Shown here: positions 14,724-23,000 of the stretch, in pieces
How positions within the stretch are numbered: position 1 is the stretch's first letter
Layout of the letters: each line of letters starts with the position of its first letter
NCBI GenBank assembly: GCA_036389795.1
Contig: DASVWD010000041.1
Coordinates: forward strand, 1 to 48,961
DNA: 48,961 nt
Direction: 5' to 3'
Source of the DNA: Longimicrobium sp.
Lineage (GTDB): Bacteria > Gemmatimonadota > Gemmatimonadetes > Longimicrobiales > Longimicrobiaceae
Position numbers and translations under genes: made by a program
Notes under the pieces: generated by a model
The model's database searches: none
What the model saw: only the letters and a program-made list of their open reading frames with translations
Told to the model about the DNA's origin: nothing

Positions 14724-15932
14724 TCACCCCCGCTCCACCACGTACCCCGCCGCGGAGAGCGCCCGCACCAGCTCCTCCACGTGGGCGAGGCCGCGCGTCT
14801 CCAGCGTCAGCTCGATTCCCGCCTCGGTGAGCCAGAGGCCCTCCTGCCCGCGGCGGTGCTCCAGCGAGACGATGTTGGCGCCGCACTCGCCCAGCCGCGC
14901 GGTGAGCGCCGCCAGCGCGCCGGGGCGGTCCTTCACCCGCACGTTCAGGTGCACCATGCGCCCGTCCCGGCGCAGCCCGCGCTCGATGATGCGCGAGATC
15001 AGCGTCACGTCGACGTTGCCGCCCGAGAGCAGCATCACCACGTTCTTCCCCACCAGCCCCTCCACGTGCCCGTTCACCACCGCCGCCACGGTGGTGGCGC
15101 ACGCCGGCTCGGCCACCGTCTTCTCGCGCTCCAGCAGCAGGAGCACCGCCGCCGCGATCTCCTCCTCGTCCACCGCCAGCAGCTCGTCGACGTACTTCTC
15201 CAGGTAGCCGAAGGTCTTCTCGCCGATCCGTCGCACCGCGATCCCGTCGGCGATGGTGTCGGCCGGGGGGATCTCCACCACGCTCCCCGCCTCGCGCGCC
15301 CGCACCGCCGCCGGCAGCGCCGACGACTCGACCCCCACCACGCGCACCCCGGGCCGCGACTCCTTGATCGCCAGCGCGATCCCCGAGATGAGGCCCCCGC
15401 CGCCCACCGGCACCACCACCACGTCCACCTCCGGGCACTGCTCCAGCAGCTCCAGCCCGATGGTGCCCTGCCCCGCGATGATCTCCTCCTGGTCGAAGGG
15501 GTGCACCAGCGCCTGCCCCTCCTCGGCCTGGATCCGCAGCGCCTCCTCCATCGCCTCGTCGTACACCGAGCCGTGCAGCACCACCCGCGCGCCGTAGCGC
15601 TCGGTGTTGGCCACCTTGATGAGCGGCGTGCGCTCGGGCATCACGATGGTGGCCGGGATCCCCAGCCGGCGGGCGTGGAAGGCCACCCCCTGGGCGTGGT
15701 TCCCCGCGCTGGCCGCGATCACGCCGCGGCGGCGCTGCTCGGGCGGGAGCGTGAGCATGCGGTTCAGCGCCCCGCGCTCCTTGAACGAGCCGGTGCGCTG
15801 CAGGTTCTCGAACTTGAACCAGGCCTTGCCCCCGAACGCCTCGCCGAAAGCCTGCGACGGCGTGCAGGGGGTCAGCACCACCCGGCTGCAGACCCGCTCC
15901 CGGGCGGCCTGGATATCCTCGAGTCGTATCAT
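14724..15932 (-). CDS. ilvA: Threonine ammonia-lyase with C-terminal ACT domain
   Basis: A 402-residue PLP enzyme deaminating L-threonine to 2-oxobutanoate, the entry to isoleucine synthesis. The PLP lysine is Lys51 in TGSFKERGA. SAGNHAQG and the Gly-rich loop VPVGGGGLISG bind substrate and phosphate. The last 75 residues (MVHLNVRVKDRPGALAALTA) form one ACT domain, the layout of the shorter TdcB/IlvA group. The ATG at 15932 starts the conserved MIRLEDIQAARERV. It is divergent from the Nudix gene. TACAAT at 15969-15964 on the minus strand may be its -10, without a good -35. Confidence 0.93.
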   Translation of the reverse strand: MIRLEDIQAARERVCSRVVLTPCTPSQAFGEAFGGKAWFKFENLQRTGSFKERGALNRMLTLPPEQRRRGVIAASAGNHAQGVAFHARRLGIPATIVMPERTPLIKVANTERYGARVVLHGSVYDEAMEEALRIQAEEGQALVHPFDQEEIIAGQGTIGLELLEQCPEVDVVVVPVGGGGLISGIALAIKESRPGVRVVGVESSALPAAVRAREAGSVVEIPPADTIADGIAVRRIGEKTFGYLEKYVDELLAVDEEEIAAAVLLLLEREKTVAEPACATTVAAVVNGHVEGLVGKNVVMLLSGGNVDVTLISRIIERGLRRDGRMVHLNVRVKDRPGALAALTARLGECGANIVSLEHRRGQEGLWLTEAGIELTLETRGLAHVEELVRALSAAGYVVERG

Positions 15933-15956
15933 CGGCGGCGGAAATCGGACGGAAAG

Positions 15957-15985
15957 TTGCCGGATTGTACGGAATGTGATAACCT
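15957..15985 (+). promoter_or_regulatory. Putative promoter of the Nudix gene
   Basis: TTGCCG (15957-15962), a 17-base spacer and TAACCT (15980-15985), about 60 bases before the GTG start. It overlaps the possible ilvA promoter on the other strand. Confidence 0.35.
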
Positions 15986-16045
15986 CTCCCCTCGCGGCGG
16001 GCAAGACGCCGGCCGGAGCACCCCGGGAGCCCGCGCTCGAACGCC

Positions 16046-16651
16046 GTGAACGACGCCCGCTTCGCCGCGCTGGAGGCCGCCCTGGCGTCGCGGCCGCCGT
16101 TCCGCGCGCCGCCGGACGCGGCCGCGCTGCGGGCCGCCGTGGCACTCCTCCTGCGGCCCGCCGCCGCGCCCGACCCGGAGCTCCTGCTCATCCGGCGGGC
16201 CGAGCGCGAGGGCGACCCGTGGTCGGGGCACATGGCGCTCCCCGGCGGGCGCGCCCAGCCCGGGGACGCCGACCTGGCCGCCACCGCGGCGCGCGAGGCG
16301 AGCGAGGAGGTGGGGATCGACCCGGCGCGCGAGGGGCGGCTCCTGGGCGCGCTGGACGACCTGGCGCCGCGCTCGGCGCGCCTGCCGAGCGTCGTGGTCT
16401 CCCCGTTCGTGTTCGCCGTGGGCCCCGGCGCCGAGGCGGCGCCGAACCACGAGGTGCAGACGGCGCTCTGGATCTCCGTGCGCGAGCTGCTGGAGCCCGA
16501 CGCGGTGACCGAGTACCTGCACGAGCTGGCCGACGGGGCCACGCTCACCTTCCCCGCCTTCGACGCGCGGGGGTACGTGGTGTGGGGGATGACCCACCGC
16601 ATCCTCACCGGCTTCCTGGAGCTCTACGCCCAGGCGGCGGCGGAGGGGTGA
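16046..16651 (+). CDS. CoA pyrophosphatase-type Nudix hydrolase
   Basis: A 201-residue Nudix hydrolase. LPGGRAQPGDADLAATAARE followed by ASEEVGI (to about residue 92) is the Nudix box; the GDADL form and the upstream LLLIRRA and GHMALPGG are typical of the NudL/YeaB group that hydrolyses CoA and its derivatives. The metal-binding Glu residues lie in REASEEVG. The GTG at 16046 is the only start near the conserved N-terminus. It is cytoplasmic and divergent from ilvA. The substrate is inferred from the subgroup, not shown. Confidence 0.88.
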   Translation: MNDARFAALEAALASRPPFRAPPDAAALRAAVALLLRPAAAPDPELLLIRRAEREGDPWSGHMALPGGRAQPGDADLAATAAREASEEVGIDPAREGRLLGALDDLAPRSARLPSVVVSPFVFAVGPGAEAAPNHEVQTALWISVRELLEPDAVTEYLHELADGATLTFPAFDARGYVVWGMTHRILTGFLELYAQAAAEG

Positions 16652-16846
16652 GGGAGGGGAGGCCGCCGGGCGGTCGGAGGCGCGTCGGCGGGGAGGTGGA
16701 CTCGCACCGTCCCGGATCCGCATTCTCTTCCGAAGCGGGGAGGGGCGGACCCCCCGCGGCCGGGAAGGACCCGTACTGCATGCACCTGTGACGGACGTTC
16801 GTTCGGGCTCGTCCCCGACGGCGCGTCCCGGACGTTGTTTCCGTTG

Positions 16847-17038
16847 ATGCCGAAGGAAGCGCTCACCCTGCAGCTCACGCCCCGCCAGGCCGAGGCCCTC
16901 CGCGCGCTCGCCGCGCTGGAGGACCTTCCGCCGGAGGTGTACGCGGCCGAGGTGCTGGCGAAGCACCTCTACCACGCCTACACCCCCGAGGCGGCGCGCC
17001 GCGCGGCCGGGGCGCGCCCGGCGGCGGACGCGGGGTGA
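16847..17038 (+). CDS. Small hypothetical protein upstream of the M42 peptidase
   Basis: A 63-residue helical protein, MPKEALTLQLTPRQAEALRA to RPAADAG. It starts from the ATG at 16847; an in-frame TTG lies 12 bases earlier. It has regular Ala/Leu/Glu helices, no signal peptide and no recognised domain. Its stop (17036-17038) overlaps a possible GTG start of the next gene at 17035, which suggests one transcript with the M42 peptidase. The 16652-16846 interval upstream holds nothing I can name. Confidence 0.6.
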   Translation: MPKEALTLQLTPRQAEALRALAALEDLPPEVYAAEVLAKHLYHAYTPEAARRAAGARPAADAG

Positions 17039-17082
17039 GCGCTTCCTCCTTTCCCTCCCCGGAAAATCCAACCTCGACCCCG

Positions 17083-18156
17083 ATGGAAGACAGCACGTAC
17101 GGGTTCCTCAAACGGCTCCTCGACACCCCCGGCCCCTCCGGGTTCGAGACGCCCGCCGCCCGCGTCTGGCGGGCCGAGGCCGAGACCTTCGCCGATTGCG
17201 TGACGGCCGACGTCGCGGGGAACTCGCTGGCCTCGGTGGGCCGCGGGGGCTCGCCGCGCATCATGCTGGCCGGCCACATCGACGAGATCGGGGTGATGGT
17301 CACCCACATCGACGACGAGGGCTTCCTCTACATCGAGGGGATCGGCGGGTGGGACCCGCAGGTGCTGGTGGCCCAGCGCATCCGCTTCCTCACCCGGAAC
17401 GGGCCCGTGGTGGGCGTGGTCGGCAAGAAGCCGATCCACCTGATGAAGAACGACGACCGCGACAAGGCGGTCAAGATCCACGAGCTGTGGGTGGACGTGG
17501 GGGCGAAGGACCGCGCCGCGGCGCTGCAGCGGGGCCTGCGCGTGGGCGACGCCGGGGTGGTGGACTGCCAGATGGTGGAGCTCCACGGCGGGCTGATCGC
17601 CTCGCGCTCGATCGACAACCGCATCGGCGCCTTCGTGGTGCTCGAGGTGCTGCGGGCGCTGGCCCGGGGCCCCGGGCCCGCCGCCGAGGTGGTCGCCGTG
17701 GCCACCACGCAGGAGGAGATCGGCTTCTCCGGCGGGGGCGCGCGCACCTCGGCGTACGCGCTCGACCCGCAGGTGGCCATCGTGGTGGACCTCACCTTCT
17801 CCACCGACGCGCCGGGGATCGAGAAGAAGCAGGTGGGCGACCACCGGCTGGGGAGCGGCCCCGTGCTGGCCCGCGGCTCGGCGGCCCACCCGCTCCTCTT
17901 CGAGCGCCTGGCCGAGACCGCCGAGCGCGAGGGGATCCCCTACACCATCCAGGCGAGCCCGCGCACGACCTCCACCGACGCCGACGCCATCTACCTGCAG
18001 CGCAGGGGCGTGGCCACCGCCGTGGTCTCGCTCCCCAACCGCTACATGCACTCCCCCAACGAGATCGTCTCGCTCGACGACATCGACGCCACCGTGCGGC
18101 TGATCACCGCCTTCTGCCGGGGCGTGGACGGCGACACCGACTTCGTCCCCCGCTGA
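17083..18156 (+). CDS. M42 family aminopeptidase (glutamyl aminopeptidase/FrvX-like)
   Basis: A 357-residue cytoplasmic metallopeptidase, the usual M42 length. Dinuclear metal ligands are visible: His65 in AGHIDEIGVM, Asp in SRSIDNRIG, the Glu-Glu of TTQEEIGFSGG (catalytic Glu first), Asp in VVDLTFSTDAPG, and the final His in NRYMHSPNE. Members trim peptides from the N-terminus, often as 12-mers. The ATG at 17083 fits the family start (MEDSTYGFLKRLLDTPGPSG). A GTG at 17035, overlapping the upstream stop, would add 16 unconserved residues. Confidence 0.9.
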   Translation: MEDSTYGFLKRLLDTPGPSGFETPAARVWRAEAETFADCVTADVAGNSLASVGRGGSPRIMLAGHIDEIGVMVTHIDDEGFLYIEGIGGWDPQVLVAQRIRFLTRNGPVVGVVGKKPIHLMKNDDRDKAVKIHELWVDVGAKDRAAALQRGLRVGDAGVVDCQMVELHGGLIASRSIDNRIGAFVVLEVLRALARGPGPAAEVVAVATTQEEIGFSGGGARTSAYALDPQVAIVVDLTFSTDAPGIEKKQVGDHRLGSGPVLARGSAAHPLLFERLAETAEREGIPYTIQASPRTTSTDADAIYLQRRGVATAVVSLPNRYMHSPNEIVSLDDIDATVRLITAFCRGVDGDTDFVPR

Positions 18157-18169
18157 CGGGCGCGCCCCG

Positions 18170-18643
18170 GTGCACACGGTCGACGAGACGGTGATGGGCG
18201 CCCCGCCGGAGCGCTGCTTCCAGGCGGCGGCCGACGTGGAGCGCTGGCCCGAGCTCCTCCCCCACTACCGCCGGGTGCGCTTCCAGCGGAAAGACGGCTT
18301 CGGGACGGGGCTGGTCGAGATGGCGGCCCGGCGCGCCTTCGGCCCCCTCCCCTGGCCCGTCTGGTGGGCGTCGGAGATGCACCTGGACCAGGCCCGCCCC
18401 GCCGTGGTCTACCGCCACGTCGCCGGGATCACCACGGGGATGGACGTCGAGTGGACCTTCGCGGACCGGGGCGACGGCACCACGCACGTGCGGATCGTCC
18501 ACGCCTGGAAGGAGGGCCCCCGCTGGCCCCTCCCCCGCTTCCTGCGCCGCTGGATCGCCGACGCCGTCATCGGCCCCGTCTTCATCCACCACGTCGCCTC
18601 GCGCACCCTGGCCGGCGTCAAGCGCGCGGTGGAGCGCGGGTGA
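18170..18643 (+). CDS. SRPBCC (START-like) family protein
   Basis: A 157-residue protein of the polyketide cyclase/COQ10-like START fold. It begins MHTVDETVMGAPPERCFQAA followed by DVERWPELLPHYRRV, the characteristic strand-helix opening, then a beta sheet, and closes on a long helix (VASRTLAGVKRAVERG). The fold binds hydrophobic ligands. The GTG start is at 18170, 13 bases after the M42 gene, so the two are probably co-transcribed. A FabF-like ketosynthase gene follows 324 bases later, which hints at a lipid or polyketide role; this is inference only. Confidence 0.85.
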   Translation: MHTVDETVMGAPPERCFQAAADVERWPELLPHYRRVRFQRKDGFGTGLVEMAARRAFGPLPWPVWWASEMHLDQARPAVVYRHVAGITTGMDVEWTFADRGDGTTHVRIVHAWKEGPRWPLPRFLRRWIADAVIGPVFIHHVASRTLAGVKRAVERG

Positions 18644-18669
18644 CTTCGGATCCGGGAAACATCAAAGCC

Positions 18670-18745
18670 TCACGCAGAGTCAGCAGAGTCAGCAGAGAAC
18701 CCCTCCGTTCACTGCTGACTCTGCTGACTCTGCGACTCTGCGTGA
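18670..18745. repeat. Family A long hairpin repeat, copy 2
   Basis: TCACGCAGAGTCAGCAGAGT pairs with ACTCTGCTGACTCTGC and ACTCTGCGTGA. It lies between the SRPBCC and fabF-like genes and could act as a terminator. Confidence 0.85.
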
Positions 18746-18897
18746 GAAAAGTCTTTTGCCGGGCCCGGGAAGAGCCCGGGCGAAGAGAAGCGGTCGCGGC
18801 CCATTCACGGCCGGGCCCCGCCTGCCGAGGCACGGCGCCTTCGCGTCGCAAGCAACGGAAACGCGCGTGTGGTGTAACAGGCGCGGCACGACTACAA

Positions 18898-18926
18898 TTG
18901 ACGGGCGCGGGCGAGCGGATCGGCTT
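18898..18926 (+). promoter_or_regulatory. Putative promoter of the fabF-like gene
   Basis: TTGACG (18898-18903), a 17-base spacer and CGGCTT (18921-18926), a partial match to the TAGCTT pattern, lie about 40 bases before the ATG. Confidence 0.3.
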
Positions 18927-18967
18927 CCCGCGCCTCACTTTCTGATCCGAACGAGTCGCGGGCGCGC

Positions 18968-20236
18968 ATGAGCGAGAGCAACGGCAACGGCGGCCCCCCC
19001 GGGCGGCGCCGCGTCGCCATCACCGGCATCGGCGCCATCACGCCCATCGGCACCGGCGCCGAGGGGCTGTGGGAGGGCCTGCTGCGCTGCGAGAGCGCCG
19101 TGCAGAAGGTCGACCGCTTCGACCCCTCGCCGTTCCGCACGCACATCGCGGCGCAGGTCAACGACTTCGAGCCCGCCGACTACATGGACCGGCAGCGGGT
19201 GCGGCGCACCGAGCGCTACGCCCAGTTCTCCATCGCCGCCAGCCGGCAGGCGCTGGAGGACGCGCGCATGGACCCGGCGGGCGAGGACCCCGACCGCGTG
19301 GGCGTGCTGATGGGGAGCGCGCTGGGCGGCGTGGCGTACGGCGAGGGGCAGTTCACCAGCTACATCCACAACGGCGTGCGCGGGGTGGACCCGATGCTGG
19401 CGCTGGCGGTGTTCGGCGGCGCGGCCAGCTGCAACGTGGCCATCGAGTTCGGCTTCACCGGCGTCAACTCCACCAACGGGATGAGCTGCGCCTCGGGCGC
19501 CATCGCCGTGGGCGAAGGCTGGCGCGCCGTGCGCGACGGCGACGCCGACGTGGTGCTGGCCGGGGGGGTGGAGACCCCGCTGGCACCGCTCTGCTACGGC
19601 GCCTTCGCCATCATCCGCGCCATGTCCACCCGCAACGACGACCCGCGCCGCGCCTCGCGTCCCTTCGACCGCGACCGCGACGGGTTCGTGATGGGCGAGG
19701 GGGCGGCCGTCCTGGTCCTGGAGGAGCTGGAGCGGGCGAAGGCGCGCGGCGCGCGGATCTACGCCGAGGTGCTGGGCTACGGCACCAGCAACGACGCGCA
19801 CCACATGACGGCGCCGCGCCCCGACGGCAGCCAGGCCGCCCGCGCCATGCGCGACGCCCTGCGGCGGGCGGGGCTCGAGCCCGGGCAGATCGACTACGTC
19901 AACGCGCACGGCTCGTCCACCCCGCTCAACGACTCCACCGAGAGCCGCGTCATCCGCGAGGTCCTGGGCGGGCACGCCGACCGGGTGGCGGTGAGCGGCA
20001 CCAAGGGCTACCACGCCCACGCCCTGGGAGCCACGGGCGCCATAGAGGCCGCCATCAGCGCGCTCGTCATCCAGAGGGGGTGGGTGCCGCCCAACCTGAA
20101 CCTGGAGTGCCCGGGCGAGGAGTGCGACCTCCCGTACGTGGACGGCCGGGGCGAGGCGCGCCCCGTGCGCCACGTGCTGTCCAACTCGTTCGGGTTCGGG
20201 GGGATCAACGCCGCCCTTGCTTTCGGGGCGGTCTGA
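18968..20236 (+). CDS. fabF: Beta-ketoacyl-ACP synthase II-like (FabF family)
   Basis: A 422-residue thiolase-fold condensing enzyme that elongates acyl chains by joining them to malonyl-ACP. The catalytic triad is present: Cys in GMSCASG, His in VNAHGSSTP, and His in KGYHAHALGATG with the conserved Lys before it. NSFGFGGIN near the C-terminus is the gating loop. The motif around the second His is GYHAHALG rather than the usual SMTGHLLG, and the Cys loop is SCASG, so it may be a specialised paralogue instead of the housekeeping FabF. No acpP, fabD or fabG gene is alongside. The 20-residue N-terminal Gly/Arg tail is unconserved. Confidence 0.85.
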   Translation: MSESNGNGGPPGRRRVAITGIGAITPIGTGAEGLWEGLLRCESAVQKVDRFDPSPFRTHIAAQVNDFEPADYMDRQRVRRTERYAQFSIAASRQALEDARMDPAGEDPDRVGVLMGSALGGVAYGEGQFTSYIHNGVRGVDPMLALAVFGGAASCNVAIEFGFTGVNSTNGMSCASGAIAVGEGWRAVRDGDADVVLAGGVETPLAPLCYGAFAIIRAMSTRNDDPRRASRPFDRDRDGFVMGEGAAVLVLEELERAKARGARIYAEVLGYGTSNDAHHMTAPRPDGSQAARAMRDALRRAGLEPGQIDYVNAHGSSTPLNDSTESRVIREVLGGHADRVAVSGTKGYHAHALGATGAIEAAISALVIQRGWVPPNLNLECPGEECDLPYVDGRGEARPVRHVLSNSFGFGGINAALAFGAV

Positions 20237-20402
20237 GCCTTGCGTCACCCTCCCGCTCCCTTTCCCGGGCCGGAAGCTGGACGGATCAGGACACCCGGAG
20301 GAGGGCGGGAAGGCGGCGGCAAGGTGGACGCAAGCGGCGAAAGCACAACAGCTTGGGCCGTAAGCCCGTGGGGGGCACGTCCACTTGTGGTGGAGGGAGA
20401 AA

Positions 20403-20431
20403 TTGACTTTCCACGGACACCCGGTTAGCTT
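20403..20431 (+). promoter_or_regulatory. Promoter of the sigma factor gene
   Basis: TTGACT (20403-20408), a 17-base spacer and TAGCTT (20426-20431). It is the best match to a sigma-70-type promoter in the window and leaves a leader of about 100 bases. Confidence 0.6.
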
Positions 20432-20475
20432 AGCCGTTTATGGGGATTTCCGGAGACACGTAGCGCACTGCAAGG

Positions 20476-20510
20476 GCAGCGAGTCCTCGAACACCACCGA
20501 GGCTCGCTGC
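20476..20510 (+). promoter_or_regulatory. Hairpin in the sigma factor 5' leader
   Basis: GCAGCGAG (20476-20483) pairs with CTCGCTGC (20503-20510), with inner TCCTCG/CGAGG pairing, followed by TCTTGTCATTT. It sits between the promoter and the ribosome site and could be an attenuator or a stability element. Confidence 0.45.
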
Positions 20511-20538
20511 TCTTGTCATTTCCGAAAGGAAAAACCAC

Positions 20539-21399
20539 ATGTTCTTGAGCTCACGGGCACTCGACTCGTTCGACCAGTACCTGCACGACGTTGAGAAGTA
20601 CCCGCTGATCGAAGACCCCGCCGAGGAGCGTGCGCTGGCCCAGCGGGCGCGCACCGGAGACAAGCTGGCCGCCGAGCGGCTGGTGACGGCCAACCTCCGG
20701 TTCGTGATCTCGTACGTGAAGAAGTACCAGGGCCGCGGGCTGGGGCTGGCCGAGCTGGTGTGCATCGGGAACGAGGGGCTGCTGAAGGCGGTGAAGAAGT
20801 TCGATCCCGACAAGGGGGTCAAGTTCATCTCCTACGCCGTGTGGTGGATCCGCCAGACGGTGCTGCAGGCGCTGGCCGAGCAGACCCGCTCGGTGCGCAT
20901 CCCGCTGAACCAGAACTCGAACCTGGTGCGCCTCTCCCGCGTGGAGACGGCGCTCACCCAGACGCTCGGCCGCTCGCCCACCGACGAGGAGATCGCCGGC
21001 GAGATGGGCGAGCCGGTCGACACCATCCGCGCGCTGCGCCGCGTGGCCGCCAGCGAGCTCTCGCTGGACGCCCCGCTGGACCGCGGCGACCGCGACAGCG
21101 CCTCCTTCGGCGAGCGCTTCGCCGGGAGCGAGGCGGTGGAGATCGAGGAGGAGGTCGAGGCCCAGGCCCGGCGCGAGTTCCTGGAGAAGATGTTCGAGAA
21201 GTACCTCACCGAGCGCGAGCGCAAGATCCTCTACCTCTACTACGGCCTGGACGAGGGCGAGGAGCGCACCCTGGAGGAGATCGGCTCGCTGCTGGGCGTC
21301 ACGCGCGAGCGCATCCGCCAGATCCGCAACCGCGCCTTCGAGAAGCTCCGCGAGAGCCCCGACGGCGCCGCGCTGGAAGGGTTCTGGGCGGTCTCGTAG
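20539..21399 (+). CDS. RNA polymerase sigma factor, RpoD/SigA family
   Basis: A 286-residue sigma-70 factor. Region 1.2 (DSFDQYLHDVEKYPLIEDPA) opens the protein with no region 1.1. Region 2 (about 38-115) includes LVTANLRFVISYVKKYQGRG and the -10 recognition helix FISYAVWWIRQTVLQAL. Region 3 follows (IPLNQNSNLVRLSRV), then region 4 (about 215-275) with the helix-turn-helix TLEEIGSLLGVTRERIRQIR. The size and form match the primary sigma of Bacteroidetes-like lineages, so it could be the housekeeping factor or a close paralogue. AAAGGAA precedes the ATG. Its own promoter is of the TAGCTT type, and a leader hairpin suggests extra control. A strong terminator follows. Confidence 0.95.
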   Translation: MFLSSRALDSFDQYLHDVEKYPLIEDPAEERALAQRARTGDKLAAERLVTANLRFVISYVKKYQGRGLGLAELVCIGNEGLLKAVKKFDPDKGVKFISYAVWWIRQTVLQALAEQTRSVRIPLNQNSNLVRLSRVETALTQTLGRSPTDEEIAGEMGEPVDTIRALRRVAASELSLDAPLDRGDRDSASFGERFAGSEAVEIEEEVEAQARREFLEKMFEKYLTERERKILYLYYGLDEGEERTLEEIGSLLGVTRERIRQIRNRAFEKLRESPDGAALEGFWAVS

Positions 21400-21426
21400 G
21401 CCGTTTTCCGATCCGGCAGACGCAGA

Positions 21427-21458
21427 AGGTGGGGGGCGCTTCCCGGCGCCCCCCACCT
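21427..21458 (+). terminator. Rho-independent terminator of the sigma factor gene
   Basis: Perfect 13-base arms (AGGTGGGGGGCGC, 21427-21439, and its complement 21446-21458), a six-base loop, then CTGTTTTGG. Confidence 0.9.
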
Positions 21459-21492
21459 CTGTTTTGGCCCTGAGAACGAGAACTGCTTATTC

Positions 21493-21570
21493 TCACGCAG
21501 AGTAGCAGAGGAAGCAGAGAACTCATCGCCCGGCGTGGTTTCCTCTGCTACCTCTGCTTTCTCTGCGTGA
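21493..21570. repeat. Family A long hairpin repeat, copy 3
   Basis: TCACGCAGAGTAGCAGAGGA and its complement enclose a CGCCCGGCGTGG loop. The left flank GAACTGCTTATT recurs before copy 5, so the conserved unit is longer than the hairpin. Confidence 0.85.
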
Positions 21571-21618
21571 GGCCTTGCAGTTCATCGGTAAACATCGACC
21601 CGAGAGCAGCATCCGACG

Positions 21619-22881
21619 ATGAGGAACCCGACGTTCCCCGAGCGCGTCCGCGCCGACTTCCCCGTCTTCGAGCGGCGGATCGCCGGCCGCCCGATCGCCT
21701 TCTTCGACGGGCCCGGCGGGAGCCAGGTGCCGCGGCAGGTGGCCGAGGCCGTCGCCGGGTACCTGACGCTGCACAACGCCAACGCCCACGGCGACTTCGC
21801 CACCAGCGCCGAGACCGACGAGACCATCCGCGGCGCGCGGCAAGCGATGGCCGACTTCGTGAACGCGCCCTCGCCCGACGAGATCGTCTTCGGAGCGAAC
21901 ATGACCACGCTCACCTTCCACCTCTCGCGCTCGCTCGCGGGCGAGTGGGGGCCGGGCGGCGAGGTGGTGGTCACCGAGCTGGACCACCAGGCCAACGTGG
22001 CCCCCTGGAGGCGGATGGCCGAGGACGCGGGGATGACGGTGCGCGCGGTCCCCTTCGACCCCGAGACCCTGCAGCTCGACTACAGGGCGCTGGAGGCCGC
22101 CCTCGGCCCACGCACCCGGCTGGTGGCGGTCGGGGCGGCGTCGAACGCGGTGGGGACGGTCAACGACGTGCGGCGCGTGGCGGCGCTGGCGAAGGAAGCG
22201 GGGGCGCTCACCTTCGTGGACGCGGTGCACTACGCGCCGCACCGGCTCCCCGACGTGCGGGAGCTCGGGTGCGACTTCCTGGCCTGCTCCGCCTACAAGT
22301 TCTTCGGGCCGCACGTGGGCGTCCTGTGGGGCCGGCGCGAGCTGCTGGAGCGCTTCACGCCGTACAAGGTGCCCCCCGCGCCCGACCAGGCGCCGGAGCG
22401 CTGGGAGACGGGGACGCTGAACCACGAGGGGCTCGCCGGCGTGCGCGCGGCGGTGGACTGGATCGCGGGCCTGGCGGGACGGGACGGAGACACGCGCCGG
22501 GAGGCGCTCCGGCGCTCGTTCGACGCGGTGCGCGCGCACGAGGCGGCGCTCTTCCGCGAGCTGGAGGACGGGCTGCGCGCCATTCCCGGCGTGCGCTTCC
22601 ACGGCGCCCCGCGCGGCGCCGAGCGGACGCCGACCGCCGCCTTCACCATCGACGGCGCGGACCCCGCCGAGGTAGGGCGCCGCCTGGGCGAGGAGGGCGT
22701 CTTCGTCTGGCCCGGGAACTTCTACGCCGTCACCGTCTGCGACGTGCTGGGCCTCTCCGACTGCGGCGGGCTGGTCCGCGCCGGCCTGGCCCCCTACAGC
22801 ACGCGGGACGACGTGGAGCGCCTGGTCGACGGCGTGGCCCGCATCGCCGGCGCCGCGGTCGGCGCCGGCGCGGGGAGCTGA
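21619..22881 (+). CDS. Cysteine desulfurase-like protein (class V aminotransferase fold)
   Basis: A 420-residue PLP enzyme of the NifS/SufS-related group, of the kind named cysteine desulfurase-like. PLP-site residues are Asp201 and His204 in FVDAVHYAPH, His123 in ELDHQANV and the Schiff-base Lys227 in SAYKFFGPHVG. The N-terminal phrase FFDGPGGSQVPRQV and the HGDFATSAETD loop are typical of this subgroup. No Suf or Isc scaffold genes are nearby, so the physiological sulfur acceptor or even the substrate is uncertain. Isolated by family A hairpins on both sides. Confidence 0.88.
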   Translation: MRNPTFPERVRADFPVFERRIAGRPIAFFDGPGGSQVPRQVAEAVAGYLTLHNANAHGDFATSAETDETIRGARQAMADFVNAPSPDEIVFGANMTTLTFHLSRSLAGEWGPGGEVVVTELDHQANVAPWRRMAEDAGMTVRAVPFDPETLQLDYRALEAALGPRTRLVAVGAASNAVGTVNDVRRVAALAKEAGALTFVDAVHYAPHRLPDVRELGCDFLACSAYKFFGPHVGVLWGRRELLERFTPYKVPPAPDQAPERWETGTLNHEGLAGVRAAVDWIAGLAGRDGDTRREALRRSFDAVRAHEAALFRELEDGLRAIPGVRFHGAPRGAERTPTAAFTIDGADPAEVGRRLGEEGVFVWPGNFYAVTVCDVLGLSDCGGLVRAGLAPYSTRDDVERLVDGVARIAGAAVGAGAGS

Positions 22882-22898
22882 TCAATAAAATCCTGATC

Positions 22899-22970
22899 TC
22901 ACACAGAGAAACAGAGACACAGAGAAACAGAAGAAAGAAGTTTCCTCTGTTTCTCTGTGTCTCTGTGTGA
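22899..22970. repeat. Family A long hairpin repeat, copy 4
   Basis: TCACACAGAGAAACAGAGAC and its near-perfect complement, with an AAGAAAGAAGTTT loop. It lies between the convergent desulfurase-like and M1 peptidase genes. Confidence 0.85.
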
Positions 22971-23000
22971 GCTTTTGCTGTTCCCGCCCCTCCGCCGCCT

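Noticed and set aside
20240-20428. Small plus-strand frame upstream of the sigma factor
   Set aside because: It ends inside the sigma factor promoter, has no ribosome site, and its translation is low-complexity.
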